Position numbers and translations under genes: made by a program. Source: Glycocaulis albus (GTDB lineage Bacteria > Pseudomonadota > Alphaproteobacteria > Caulobacterales > Maricaulaceae). Taken from it: a stretch of 64,000 nucleotides of DNA. The stretch lies in NCBI RefSeq assembly GCF_014639075.1, contig NZ_BMFS01000010.1:1-64000 (forward strand). Direction: 5' to 3'. A model generated the notes under the pieces. It saw only the letters and a list, made by a program, of their open reading frames with translations. It was not told where the DNA came from and did not search any database. Shown in pieces: positions 53,601 through 61,629 of this stretch. Positions within the stretch are counted from its first letter, which is position 1. Each line of letters opens with the position of its first letter.

Positions 53601-54768
53601 TAGGCTTGGGCGCCGGAACGGATGCCATGGAGAAGGTTTCGACAAGCGGGGTGATATGAGGCTTGGCATCTTCGAGAGCTACACGGCTGGGGCGGTATCG
53701 CGCGAAGATGGCAGAGTCTCCGGCCGGCTGGGCAGATTGAGGTTCGGTGGTGCCATAGTGCAGGGGTTTTCCGGGAAGCGGAGGACGGAAAGTGCCGAAG
53801 GACCGCACTCTGGACGGGCGGTTGGCAGAGCCTTGGCCGAGATCCAGACCAAGTTGTCCTGAAACTGGGGTGCTGGAAGGGGCCGCGCCTGGTTGAGCAT
53901 TGGAAGCGCGGAGGATGTCCAGAATGGCAGATTTCATCGCGTCATAGTCGGCGATAGGTTGAATATCGGGGAGCTTTCGCGGAGCGCGTTTGGTCAAGCG
54001 CACCAGAGCGGTAGCAGTTGAAACGCCTGCATGAGCGAAAAGCTTCGGAGCAAGAGACATCACAACGTCACACTCTGCCCGGTCACCCAGGACGGCGGAC
54101 AATGCCCTGGCGTCGGTCAGTCGTGCTGGCAGCAGAGCGACGGCAATACCTTCGTTACCGAGGCAGGAGATCAGGGTTTTCAGATGCCGTTCGGCATGAG
54201 CGAAGGGTGGGTTGATGATGGCCCGGTGATACCGCCCGTCCGGAGCGGTCAACGCGTCAAGGACGGCGGCATCAGCAGCCATTATTTCGGCTGTGGGGAA
54301 AAGGAATTTGAGAATTGAACGCGACTGAGCATTAGGCTCGTTGAGCGTGAGTGCGGCGCCTTTCAGGCCAGCAAACGCTGCCAGCATGCCGTTGCCGGCT
54401 GAAGGTTCGATAACACGCATGTCGGAGCGAGCAGTAAGCAGAGCAGTTGCCGCCGCTGCCAGTATGGGAGGGGTGGAAAAGAGTTCGCGCGACTGACTGG
54501 CGATGGAACGAATGGTCTGCGTGGGCTTCCAGTGCTGGAGCCTGGTGGCAATAGACAGAAGTTCAGCCACGGAGCTGGCAGGATTGCTTGCAAGGATGCG
54601 CAGCACGGTGGCGGCTTCGATCGCGTCGTAAGCATCACGCCATTCCCACCTGCCAGACTCATGGGTGGCGTCCATGATGTCGTTGATCGAGGCACGCGAT
54701 AGCGGTCTCTCTATGGGTGTGCCAGCGAACAATGTGGCAGCCCGCGTAAGCGAGGATTGTTGGTGCAT
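50617..54768 (-). CDS. Strawberry-notch-like helicase with N-terminal methyltransferase (1383 aa)
   Basis: The ATG at 54768 (MHQQSSLTRAATLFAGTPIE) follows AGGAG; the upstream frame is not coding. Residues about 105-290 form a methyltransferase: MRVIEPSAGNGMLAAFAG and the catalytic-type NPPF in HRAIINPPFAHAE. The helicase begins with DGTGVGKGREIAGIL, then LIIFDEAHAMGSAIQ, and the Strawberry-notch C-domain shows VFSDAGGTGRSYHASLDHKN and QGLGRSHRSNQAVPPRF. Such proteins are hallmarks of large alphaproteobacterial plasmids and some phages; proposed roles are anti-restriction or DNA modification during entry. Its length is normal for the plasmid form. Confidence 0.93.
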   Translation of the reverse strand: MHQQSSLTRAATLFAGTPIERPLSRASINDIMDATHESGRWEWRDAYDAIEAATVLRILASNPASSVAELLSIATRLQHWKPTQTIRSIASQSRELFSTPPILAAAATALLTARSDMRVIEPSAGNGMLAAFAGLKGAALTLNEPNAQSRSILKFLFPTAEIMAADAAVLDALTAPDGRYHRAIINPPFAHAERHLKTLISCLGNEGIAVALLPARLTDARALSAVLGDRAECDVVMSLAPKLFAHAGVSTATALVRLTKRAPRKLPDIQPIADYDAMKSAILDILRASNAQPGAAPSSTPVSGQLGLDLGQGSANRPSRVRSFGTFRPPLPGKPLHYGTTEPQSAQPAGDSAIFARYRPSRVALEDAKPHITPLVETFSMASVPAPKPTYQPCLPARVIKSGILTDAQLESIIYAGQAHERFIPGAYLPNESALDVNEHPEGHAYRYGYFIADGTGVGKGREIAGILMDNLCRGRTRHLWISESATLIEDARRDWTALGGRAHEIIDLKAISANDDISNVEGILFATYATLRMGSTQARRARIDQIIEAFGADFDGLIIFDEAHAMGSAIQIQGKIGMGKASQTGLTGLRLQNMLPEARIVYVSATGGSHVENLAYATRLGLWGCSKTPFDTREACLSNLSAGGPAALELLMRELKGRGLYTARSLSYEGVSYDPLTHDFTPDDIALWDEWSAAWTVIHSNLQAALESTGIVDETNATNSRSAKAAALSAFESTKLRFFGHLLQTIQSPALIHAIEDDIANGLAPVVQVTSTNQSVLERRLKHAGEMGIENIDITPKEYVIDYLENAFPVVKQQPIYEDGEIVDTTPLLDEDGNHVVCPEADAAREALLNRLILLPECLGALDQLVLHFGPDRLAECTGRSRRLVMANGSRTLVTRPASSNPAEAARFMAGDADLLVFSDAGGTGRSYHASLDHKNQKRRSHYLIEPGWRASKAIQGLGRSHRSNQAVPPRFRPVSTNLAGQKRFISTIARRLEVLGAFTKADRRSAGDQLFSALDNLEGPYAFGAYRNWVHQLASGKACISAAKFEELTGLKLTANAAAISDLPAITRWLNRLLALPFATQNAIFAEFFGLLEASLEQAKSQGILDHEISMITADEIRLLERHQLPADPEGFLPGYVSVYETTDILHPRSLDALSIDPDFISGYFKDRKTHTPILASMPRLAAGDNGIPYTVLTLDSPSSRWHQSENALIMRYEEIDQEEFTRLWKAAQSKPAQILKRLVHILHGASLHLWRSFDSSDISVRRVMDDNGDSVVGRLLTANQAKMLADIETRQKPDHLISQLREGRSISHTASRLHLVPTRFMDKPVIEIRGWKADDLPFWTSLGAQAQRHAYQMRLTVPDQEALVFLQRLQQSRPDLVLAA

Positions 54769-54979
54769 CGTCTTTCTCCTGAAAAGCTTCAGGAGGCCCC
54801 CTCCCCTTTTTCCCTTTCGGGCGGTGAAGAGGTCGATCGATACGGCTGGACCGGGAAAGGATATTGGCCGGGCCACCGATTTGCGGGGATGGGCAAGCAG
54901 CCCGGCCAAGTGGGATGGTCAACGTCATCGTTGACGCCAAGTGATCTAACACACGGCTGATTTAAGTACAAGCTAAATG

Positions 54980-54991
54980 TACGTTTTGTAT
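54980..54991. repeat. TACGTTTTGTAT motif (copy 2)
   Basis: Exact match to 16030-16041. It lies about 210 nt upstream of the methylase/helicase start on the minus strand, in its only upstream intergenic region, so a regulatory role is plausible. Confidence 0.4.
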
Positions 54992-55032
54992 GTCATTGTT
55001 TTAATGGGCTATTTTATGGCACTTTAAACCGA

Positions 55033-55428
55033 TCAATTTGTGGCATCCGCCTGATCAACAAGGGCCTGGAGATCAGCAATCTGCTGCTCGGACAGGAGCT
55101 GGTCATTGATGCTGCCTCGCTTGATCACCTCCCGTGCAAACTGGAGAATGGCAGCTTCCAGCACCGGCCCAGCCGCGCGGTGTTTGTCAAAGAGGTATTT
55201 TGCGACAGCCGAATGCTCGGGATAGGTGCGGGCCGTGATGCGATCGGTGCGGGTCCGCTCTTTCGGTACGGGCCCGGATTTGGAACGCGGCTTCACTGGC
55301 GTGATGCCGCGTGTCTTGTTCATCACCTGGGTAGCAGCGAGGACATCCTCGCGTGTCCTGTTTGCGGCTGGGATTTTCGCATCAGCCGGTGCGTCCTCGA
55401 AAAAGGTGAATTTGGGCTTCTCGACCAT
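55033..55428 (-). CDS. ParA-linked small protein (131 aa)
   Basis: GGGAGG lies six bases before the ATG. It starts 12 nt after the ParA gene. The basic middle (TPVKPRSKSGPVPKERTRTD) and the helical C-terminus (HSAVAKYLFDKHRAAGPVLE, then FAREVIKRGSINDQLLSEQQ) resemble DNA-binding partners of ParA-like ATPases, but no specific family is recognised. Possibly the centromere-binding or adaptor protein of this partition-like pair. Confidence 0.72.
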   Translation of the reverse strand: MVEKPKFTFFEDAPADAKIPAANRTREDVLAATQVMNKTRGITPVKPRSKSGPVPKERTRTDRITARTYPEHSAVAKYLFDKHRAAGPVLEAAILQFAREVIKRGSINDQLLSEQQIADLQALVDQADATN

Positions 55429-55439
55429 ACTGCCCTCCC

Positions 55440-56126
55440 CTACGCCGCTTGTGTCTGCGATATACCCAGCCTGTCAGCGACCAGGCCGGCGAAATCGAGA
55501 GCTTCGGCTTTGGCCTTTGTCAGACCGGGTGCCTGGCTATCAGAGAGCTGAAACAGGGAGCCGCCATAAGCTGATATGCACCTGAAAGCCTCTCTCTCCG
55601 AAAGCCCTGTCTGGACAGCAATACCGGCTTCTTCGAAGCCTTCACGAATAGCCTGAGCTGTACGTGAAGCGATGGCGGGTGAAAGGCAATTGAGCACCGG
55701 CATGAAATCAATTTCGCTGCGCCGGCTGCGTGACACTGCTCTAACGGCTGTCAGAGTGTCGAAAGCAGCTCTGGCATCGAACTCCGAGGCCTTCATCGGG
55801 ATGATGACGAGATCGGAGAAGGCCATGGCAGTATGAGCCAGCGTGTTGGCAGTTCCCTGCACATCTACAATCGTCAGATGATAAGTTTGGCTCGCCGCCT
55901 CAATGAGATCGATGACGCGGTTTTCATCCGTAGATTCCGAGAAAACCGCAATGGATTCCGGTAGATCGGCTTTCTCGGCCCAGGACGTCAGCGAGCCTTG
56001 TGGATCGGTATCGACAAGCGCGATCCGCCCACCCTGCTCGGCGAAGGCGCTAGCGAGACTAATGCAAAGCGTTGTCTTGCCCGCGCCACCCTTTGATGTG
56101 GCGATACTGATGACCTTATGAGGCAT
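55440..56126 (-). CDS. parA: ParA/MinD-family ATPase (228 aa)
   Basis: The ATG at 56126 has AGGAGAG upstream and begins MPHKVISIATSKGGAGKTTL with the deviant Walker A KGGAGKT. LVDTDPQGSLTSWAEKAD and TIVDVQGTANTLAH are the Walker A' and B regions. The 228-aa size and the DVQG form suit the short ParA/VirC1 group used for plasmid partition or positioning of the transfer machinery. It forms an operon with the 131-aa gene. The repeat-rich region directly upstream may be its site. Confidence 0.93.
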   Translation of the reverse strand: MPHKVISIATSKGGAGKTTLCISLASAFAEQGGRIALVDTDPQGSLTSWAEKADLPESIAVFSESTDENRVIDLIEAASQTYHLTIVDVQGTANTLAHTAMAFSDLVIIPMKASEFDARAAFDTLTAVRAVSRSRRSEIDFMPVLNCLSPAIASRTAQAIREGFEEAGIAVQTGLSEREAFRCISAYGGSLFQLSDSQAPGLTKAKAEALDFAGLVADRLGISQTQAA

Positions 56127-56159
56127 TCGACGCTCTCCTTCATGGAAACATGGTGGTAC

Positions 56160-56475
56160 GCAGGTTACGCCGTAACACCTTGGTAACATCACATTCCAGC
56201 GTTAACGGAAGGTAACAGCGTTGATAGTGGATGGCAACGTTAACACCGTGATCCACAGGTAACACCGGCACCAATGCGCCCCTAAGTTAACATTAGCGAC
56301 GTTGTTGCACACTAGCCACGACGGCAACAATGGTGCGATTGTACGCCATTGGCAACGCAGCTTCACAATGACACCGCCGGGCACATTGTCACCATCAAAT
56401 GCCACTATTAACACTGTTGTACTACGGCGACTTAGGCGACTATGTGCAACATTGTTACCGCTAGCGTGCTTTGTA
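56160..56475. repeat. Cluster of degenerate GTAACA/GCAACA repeats, candidate centromere or origin
   Basis: Between parA and the ParB-like gene the sequence is packed with copies of GGTAACA, GTTAACA and GGCAACA in both orientations, for example GGTAACACCGGCACC (56258-56272), GGCAACAATGGTGCG (56323-56337), GGCAACGTTAACACC (56233-56247) and, inverted, GTGCAACATTGTTACC (56444-56459). No gene fits. The array would suit ParB-type or Rep binding. Confidence 0.7.
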
Positions 56476-56601
56476 AACGGGCAATCGGACACTATCAACC
56501 GTCACACATATCAGTTGGAGTCGCGTGTAGTTGCAAACACAACGCAGGGCGGTTCACGCCAGGAGAACCACAAACCGCCCTGTCTGGTGCACTTGAAGCG
56601 T

Positions 56602-58473
56602 CTAAGCCTCTTCTAACGCTGGAGTTGGAGCGATAAGCCCGTAGCCCGTTTCATCGGTGAAAGCGGATGGGAGCCATCCGCTTTTGGCGGCCAGCTTGGC
56701 CGCTACGGGTATCATGTCGGATTTCTTGGCGTTCGAAGCGGGCGTCATCGTTGAATCCATGACCCCGCAGGCCGCGGCGATCTGCCCCTTCGTGAAGTGG
56801 CCAAAGAAGGCCGCATCAGCGGAGAAATGGTTCTCGGGCTTAAAGCCAAGAAGGGTACGCAGGGTCTGGTGGCTTTCGGGGTTGTTATTGCGGCCCCAGC
56901 ACGTTGAACGCACATAGAGATGTGCGGCACAGAACGTGTGAAGGGCCTGAATGTCGTCTTCAGGCCAGCTGGACAGCTCTTCAAGCAGGCATTCGGCATT
57001 CTTCAGACGGTCCGACCAGGCATCATACTGGTCAGAGGCTTTGCGGGACGTGATCACCTCGATTGTGGAGGCGTTGTTGCCAGGGCTTTCAGAGGAAATC
57101 GTGATCGTGCGGCGTGAGTGATGGAAGGTGATTTTCGCCAGGTGCGCCGTGGAGAGCAGGAACGCGGTCTTCTGATCATCCATAATCGCGTGCTGGATGC
57201 CCGCCTGCAGAGCCCGGTCAATGTCCTCAGCCAGACGATTGGAAAGGCGATAAGCCTTGTTCTGTCCATCGTTCCGAGACGCTTCCTCACTATCTGTGGA
57301 AGCAGGGGAGGGGGCTTCTGGCCCGGCCGGCTGATCTTCAGGGCGAACCAGCCCGCGCTCCAGTAAAAGCTCCCCGGCCTGGTTGATCGTGACGAAGACA
57401 CCGGATTGAGCAATCTGTTCGTCTGAGAAGGCTTCCACCGTGAGCGTTTCCCGCTCGTTTTCGAGGGCTTCATACTCCGCTTCCAATTTGGCGAGGGCCT
57501 CCCCATCAGTCTCGCACGGATAACGTGCCTCAATAGCTTCCAGCCTTGCGGTGATTTCCGCGTCACGCTTCTCAGCCACTTCGTCAGGCAAGCGGTTTTC
57601 GGGATAGTGGCGGTGATATTCGCGGATCTCGGAGTACACCAGGGTTCTCACTGGCGTGACCCATTTCCATCCCTCTTCAGCAATTTCGGCGGCATGCTCG
57701 TCGAGCTTGGCTTGTACCAGCCCGGTCAGCAGGTCCGGATTGTCACAATAGGACTGGCTTTCATCGAAAAGATCTTCGGTGAATGAACCTCCCGCTGATT
57801 CATAGACTTCACGTCCGACGAATTTCACGAGCCGGTGCGACGGTGTGATTACGTCGCGTACCAGCTCGCGGCGAAGCTGATGAGGGGACCATTTGTAATA
57901 TGCGTTGAGCATCTCATCGAGCACTTCGAGCTGGCGCTCGGTGTTACTGGTCGCCGTGAAGGCCTGCAGGATATCGATTCCGAACCGGCCTTCTTCAAAA
58001 GCGTCGAGGATATTGTGGTGCAGCGCGGACAAAGAAAGCCGTTGGCGCACCATGCGGGGGGTTACGTTCATCTCGATGGCGATAGCCTCAACGCCCAGAC
58101 CCTGATCGCGGAGCCTCTGGAACGCGCGAAACTGCTCCACGGGGGAGAGATCCACCCGCTCCATGTTTTCGTCATAGGAAGCGGCAAGGTGTTCGGCTTG
58201 CGAGCCCTCACGCAGATTGACCGGAATGCCCGATTTCAGGGAGTCAGGCATGCGGCCTTCTTTGTCGAGCAGAATCAGGGCCGCGCGGCGGCGGCCGCCA
58301 CCGACGAGGGCAACCTGTTTCTTGCTCTTGCGGTAGCCAAGCGGGGCTTGCAAGAGCCCCCTTTTCTCGATCGAGGCAGCAAGTGCCGCGACACTCTCCG
58401 GTGTGTAGGGCCGAGAGCGGATATTGGACTGGCACACGACAAGTTGCTTGAGCGGAACAAGGGTAACGGACAT
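56602..58473 (-). CDS. ParB/RepB/Spo0J-like protein (623 aa)
   Basis: The ATG at 58473 (MSVTLVPLKQLVVCQSNIRS) follows GGAGAAC; earlier in-frame starts are unsupported. The N-terminal ParB domain has QSNIRSRPYTPESVAALAAS, VALVGGGRRRAALILL and EHLAASYDENMERVDLSPVE. A HTH follows (GLGVEAIAIEMNVTPRMVRQ). About 400 more residues, with a coiled coil near 345-375 and an acidic linker, give the long plasmid form of ParB-like proteins. They bind DNA and may use a CTPase or nuclease-like N-domain. The function is partition, replication control or transfer regulation. Confidence 0.9.
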   Translation of the reverse strand: MSVTLVPLKQLVVCQSNIRSRPYTPESVAALAASIEKRGLLQAPLGYRKSKKQVALVGGGRRRAALILLDKEGRMPDSLKSGIPVNLREGSQAEHLAASYDENMERVDLSPVEQFRAFQRLRDQGLGVEAIAIEMNVTPRMVRQRLSLSALHHNILDAFEEGRFGIDILQAFTATSNTERQLEVLDEMLNAYYKWSPHQLRRELVRDVITPSHRLVKFVGREVYESAGGSFTEDLFDESQSYCDNPDLLTGLVQAKLDEHAAEIAEEGWKWVTPVRTLVYSEIREYHRHYPENRLPDEVAEKRDAEITARLEAIEARYPCETDGEALAKLEAEYEALENERETLTVEAFSDEQIAQSGVFVTINQAGELLLERGLVRPEDQPAGPEAPSPASTDSEEASRNDGQNKAYRLSNRLAEDIDRALQAGIQHAIMDDQKTAFLLSTAHLAKITFHHSRRTITISSESPGNNASTIEVITSRKASDQYDAWSDRLKNAECLLEELSSWPEDDIQALHTFCAAHLYVRSTCWGRNNNPESHQTLRTLLGFKPENHFSADAAFFGHFTKGQIAAACGVMDSTMTPASNAKKSDMIPVAAKLAAKSGWLPSAFTDETGYGLIAPTPALEEA

Positions 58474-58652
58474 GGGATGTTCTCCGGTCATCAGATGCTG
58501 AAAAAGCATCCCTCGTCCCTCATTTTTCTCTCTATCCCACGATCGGGGGGAGGGGATCGCAACCAGGGGCCAGCGGGCCGAAGACCGCCGGGTTTTCTGC
58601 CATCCGTGTTTGGATACCGGACAATCGGTTGCGCGAGAGCGCCGGAACAAGC

Positions 58653-58871
58653 TCACGTATGAGTAGGGTGGCTGGCAAACGCGTAAACCGCGGCGCGCGT
58701 CGCCTCGGTGAGGATCGTATTGAGCCCGTCAACAAGACCATGAGCAGCCGTAATGGCGCCAGTGAGTGCGCGTAGTTGCAGGGCGGTCTGTATGGCAGGC
58801 GCTGTGAGCGTTCCATCATCGCAAGACGGATCCTCCTGACGCTCACACTGGGCGATTAGAAGGCCAAACAC
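58653..58871 (-). CDS. Small helical protein, GTG start (72 aa)
   Basis: The GTG start overlaps the stop of the upstream 157-aa gene (TAGTG), which suggests translational coupling. The sequence is helical and Ala/Thr-rich (QTALQLRALTGAITAAHGLV). No signal peptide, no family. Real mainly by the overlap. Confidence 0.5.
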   Translation of the reverse strand: MFGLLIAQCERQEDPSCDDGTLTAPAIQTALQLRALTGAITAAHGLVDGLNTILTEATRAAVYAFASHPTHT

Positions 58872-59344
58872 TATGTATTTGTAGAAATCGTGGCATCGAG
58901 CGCTAATGATTGAAGTTTAAGCGCGTTTATATGATGGTGCCAGGCAGCATGCAGTGTTTGAAAATGCTGATCGCGCAGATGTTTTGGTATCAGGAAGAAT
59001 TTGGGCAGCATGGATTTAAACCAATCTGCATCTGAATATAATTGATATAACTGCTCATCAGACATGGGGATGTCCGTGAGGAGTTCGATATACCACCAGG
59101 GCATCTGAAGGCCATTGGATATCGAAAACTGATGGTGTGCGGCAAGTTTCGTGTCGCCGGTTTTCAGCTTGCTCAGGGTCTTTTTGTCGAAGCCCAGCAC
59201 CTCGTCATAGTTTTTGCTAGGAACGTTCCTCCATTTCAGAAACTGATGGACGATCGTGATTTGCCGCATCTGGCGGTCGAGTCTTATGGCCGACAGAGAT
59301 TCCCCTGAAACTTCAGACGTGTCGGCCACGATGAGATTTTGCAT
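58871..59344 (-). CDS. Putative HTH regulator (157 aa)
   Basis: AAGGGG precedes the ATG. The region 30-85 (TIVHQFLKWRNVPSKNYDEV, then LGFDKKTLSKLKTGDTKLAA) fits a helix-turn-helix domain of the XRE style with a long spacing. The C-terminus is His/Leu-rich (ALKLQSLALDATISTNT). Lower GC than the tra genes. It is divergent from traA across 600 nt and is a candidate regulator of transfer, by position only. Confidence 0.65.
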   Translation of the reverse strand: MQNLIVADTSEVSGESLSAIRLDRQMRQITIVHQFLKWRNVPSKNYDEVLGFDKKTLSKLKTGDTKLAAHHQFSISNGLQMPWWYIELLTDIPMSDEQLYQLYSDADWFKSMLPKFFLIPKHLRDQHFQTLHAAWHHHINALKLQSLALDATISTNT

Positions 59345-59946
59345 GATGTCCCCTTTTGCGAATCCCTCTCAAAAACGCTAGCCACAGGGAGTGATGCGGG
59401 CAAGCGCTTGGCTGTGCATTCGGTCAGCTGATAGAAGGACTGATTTGCCGGCTTGATAGTTTACTACATTGTATGTCAGCCGATTGTTACAATAAGGTTA
59501 TGCCTGATGTAAGTTTTTATATTTTGTACACGCTTTAATAAAAGATTGTAATTAATCGGCAGCGCTGCCGGATGTAAAATTGAGCAAGCTCTATACATGT
59601 TTCTTCTCGATGGTCAATCGAAATGAGCGCATGTGCAGCCACAAGATGTAAAGCAACAATGCTTGCGAAGGCGACCAAAAACAACGCGGCGGAGCGATAA
59701 TCGCCCGGTATGGGGTGCAGAACGTCAAGAAATTAACGGAGGAACCGCAATTTCACTCAATCCGGTTAAGGGGTATTAAGCGCGGATTAGCGAAAGGTCG
59801 CCTGGCAGGCGACAGACATAAAATATAGCCGTTTTACATCGCCCAAATAGAGACTCATTAGTGATTGATCTGCCCTGACAGGAGTGGGAATGAATAAGCT
59901 CAAGATGTGCTTGGCTTTTTCAGAATTCTTGACGGGGTGATCAATC
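59345..59946. promoter_or_regulatory. Long upstream region of the traA operon
   Basis: AT-rich 600 nt with no gene. A possible promoter is TTGTAC (59524-59529), 17-nt spacer, TGTAAT (59547-59552, five of six matches to the -10 consensus). A TTGTATGTCA 10-mer near 59469 also occurs next to the conserved motif at 54987. A long 5' leader of about 390 nt would follow. Confidence 0.4.
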
Positions 59947-60285
59947 ATGGCAGTCGGTCTCTTGGAGAACGAGAAGAAATTGTCTTGCAACCTTGGGAAA
60001 ATGGCCGTCTTGGCCGGGTTGCTGGTAGTAGGTAGCTTTGTACTGGCAACGGCGCCGGCGCTTGCGGGCGGGACAGACAGCACGTTCCAGGACTTCATCT
60101 TGATGATTACGGGCTGGCTGGAAGGCTCGCTTGGCAATCTGGTGGCGCTTATCGCGCTGATGGTCGCCGTCGTGATGTGCGTGGTGCGCTTCAACGTGAT
60201 GATCATCCTTGGAAGTCTTGCTCTGGCCGGACTGGCAAGCTTCGGCCCCGGCCTCGTGTCGGGAATGTTTTCGGCGGTCATCTGA
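59947..60285 (+). CDS. traA: TraA-like F-type pilin (112 aa)
   Basis: A long, pilin-style signal sequence ends in APALA, with cleavage predicted before GGTDSTFQDFILM. The mature product of about 72 residues has two hydrophobic helices separated by a basic turn (VVRFNVMIILG), as in F pilin (70 aa after processing). GGGGTG lies upstream of the ATG. It is first of the operon traA-L-E-K-B, the standard order. Confidence 0.92.
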   Translation: MAVGLLENEKKLSCNLGKMAVLAGLLVVGSFVLATAPALAGGTDSTFQDFILMITGWLEGSLGNLVALIALMVAVVMCVVRFNVMIILGSLALAGLASFGPGLVSGMFSAVI

Positions 60286-60377
60286 TAGGACAGCGCGCAG
60301 CGCTGGAATCTGACCGGGAGTGAAAGCCCATAACCGGATTGGATTGGTAGCGCTGCGCGCTCGGGAAAGGGCGCGCC

Positions 60378-60662
60378 ATGGCTGGCACCAGACTATACCA
60401 GATGCTCGACGAGCCAGATCGGTTCCTGATCTTCACGATAGATGAATTCCTGCTTCTGGCGGGGTGTCTGGTTATCGGGTTCGGTTTTGGAATGCCGATC
60501 ACAGGCATCGTGACGTTTGTGGTCAGCTGGAATGTCTGGAAGCGCGCCAAGCGCGGCCTGTCCATCCGCAACCTTATTGCATCGCTGTACTGGGTATTGC
60601 CGGCGCACATGGTGCGCCTTCGCCGCTCACCCGATTCAGTGATCAGGGAATGGGTAGGGTGA
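60378..60662 (+). CDS. traL: TraL-like membrane protein (94 aa)
   Basis: The TraL family start is recognisable: YQMLDEPDRFLIFTIDEFLL, then two hydrophobic helices (LVIGFGFGMPITGIVTFVVS) and a basic end with GLSIRNLIASLYWVLP. It is a small inner-membrane part of the F-type channel (VirB3-like). Its stop overlaps the traE start by 1 nt. Confidence 0.94.
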   Translation: MAGTRLYQMLDEPDRFLIFTIDEFLLLAGCLVIGFGFGMPITGIVTFVVSWNVWKRAKRGLSIRNLIASLYWVLPAHMVRLRRSPDSVIREWVG

Positions 60663-61267
60663 TGAAACAGGAAGCGGCCGCCAGGAAACTCCGGTCGATG
60701 ACCCGCCAGCTGGTAGTGTCCAGCGTATTGGTGGGCGCCCTTGGGGTAGGCAACGGGATGATGGCGCTGGCGCTGATGAATGCGCGTCAGGATGTGATCC
60801 TGGTGCCGACGCTCACCTCTGACATGCACATATCCAGCGGGACCGTGAGCCGTGAGTATCTGGAGCAGGTGACACGTGATGTTGCGGGCCTGTTTCTTAA
60901 TCGCCATCCGCGAAATCGCGCATATTTCGAGCGGGCCGTGCTGAGGCTGGTTCATTCCTCGGCTTATGGCGATATGGAGCGCCGGCTCAATGATGAGCGG
61001 GTGAATCGGATCGAGACAAATACGTCCACGGTCTTCCATCCGGTAGAGCTATATACGGAAAGCTCCCAATCCTATTCGGAAATCCACGGGGTGCTCGAAA
61101 CCTATGTCGGGGACGAGCGGATCTCACGTGAGAACGCTGTGTTCGCAGCACAATGGCGGCTGGATGGTCTGTCCTTGCGCCTGATCGAGTTTGCCCGGAT
61201 CGACGCGCGCAATTCGCGGCTCAGCGAGTCGCGCAGCCGTCGCCGGATTGTAGAGGAAGATGACTGA
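60662..61267 (+). CDS. traE: TraE-like protein (201 aa)
   Basis: The ATG at 60662 is in an ATGA overlap with the traL stop; longer frames begin inside traL. A single N-terminal helix (VVSSVLVGALGVGNGMMALA) precedes the TraE/VirB8-like periplasmic domain with VPTLTSDMHISSGTVSREYL and YSEIHGVLETYVGDERISRE. It is the inner-membrane assembly factor of the channel. The stop overlaps the next gene. Confidence 0.94.
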   Translation: MKQEAAARKLRSMTRQLVVSSVLVGALGVGNGMMALALMNARQDVILVPTLTSDMHISSGTVSREYLEQVTRDVAGLFLNRHPRNRAYFERAVLRLVHSSAYGDMERRLNDERVNRIETNTSTVFHPVELYTESSQSYSEIHGVLETYVGDERISRENAVFAAQWRLDGLSLRLIEFARIDARNSRLSESRSRRRIVEEDD

Positions 61268-61629
61268 TGAGCGCGCTTCAAACCTTCGATCCCGGACCCA
61301 AGCAGATCGAGCAGGCAATGCGTCAGCTCGGCCATGAACTGTTTGGTCAGTCCTCGCCTGACTTCGCCCTGCCGGCGATGAGCAATAAGGCAAAGCGGAA
61401 TTTATCGGTTCTTCGTGCCATGAAGGGCCGCGGGGACCATTTTCACCTGCGGGGCATGGATCGCTACGCCGGATCGCAGACACGGCTTCTGATCAGCATC
61501 AGCGGATCGGTGCACGGCCGTAACGGCGACTTCGACGTGACCTACGCAGCGCGTTGGGCACTGACGCCACGCGCCAGGATCATCGAGCTGGATTGTGAGA
61601 TAAAGGAGCGCGCGCATGTTGCGGGTTGA
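61267..61629 (+). CDS. Unknown protein inserted between traE and traK (120 aa)
   Basis: It starts in an ATGA overlap with traE and ends 14 nt inside traK, so it is fully part of the operon. There is no signal peptide or membrane helix (MSALQTFDPGPKQIEQAMRQ, then LGHELFGQSSPDFALPAMSN, then a strand-rich C-terminus with TRLLISISGSVHGRNGDFDV). It has no counterpart in the F traE-traK junction and is probably a lineage-specific transfer gene. Function unknown. Confidence 0.75.
   Translation: MSALQTFDPGPKQIEQAMRQLGHELFGQSSPDFALPAMSNKAKRNLSVLRAMKGRGDHFHLRGMDRYAGSQTRLLISISGSVHGRNGDFDVTYAARWALTPRARIIELDCEIKERAHVAG

Noticed and set aside
56160-56475. CRISPR array
   Set aside because: Repeats are short, degenerate and in both orientations without regular spacers; no cas gene nearby. 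No other CRISPR-like array was seen in the window.
59787-60281. 164-codon minus-strand frame over traA
   Set aside because: Antisense to the pilin gene and its leader; Thr/Ser/Pro-rich shadow.
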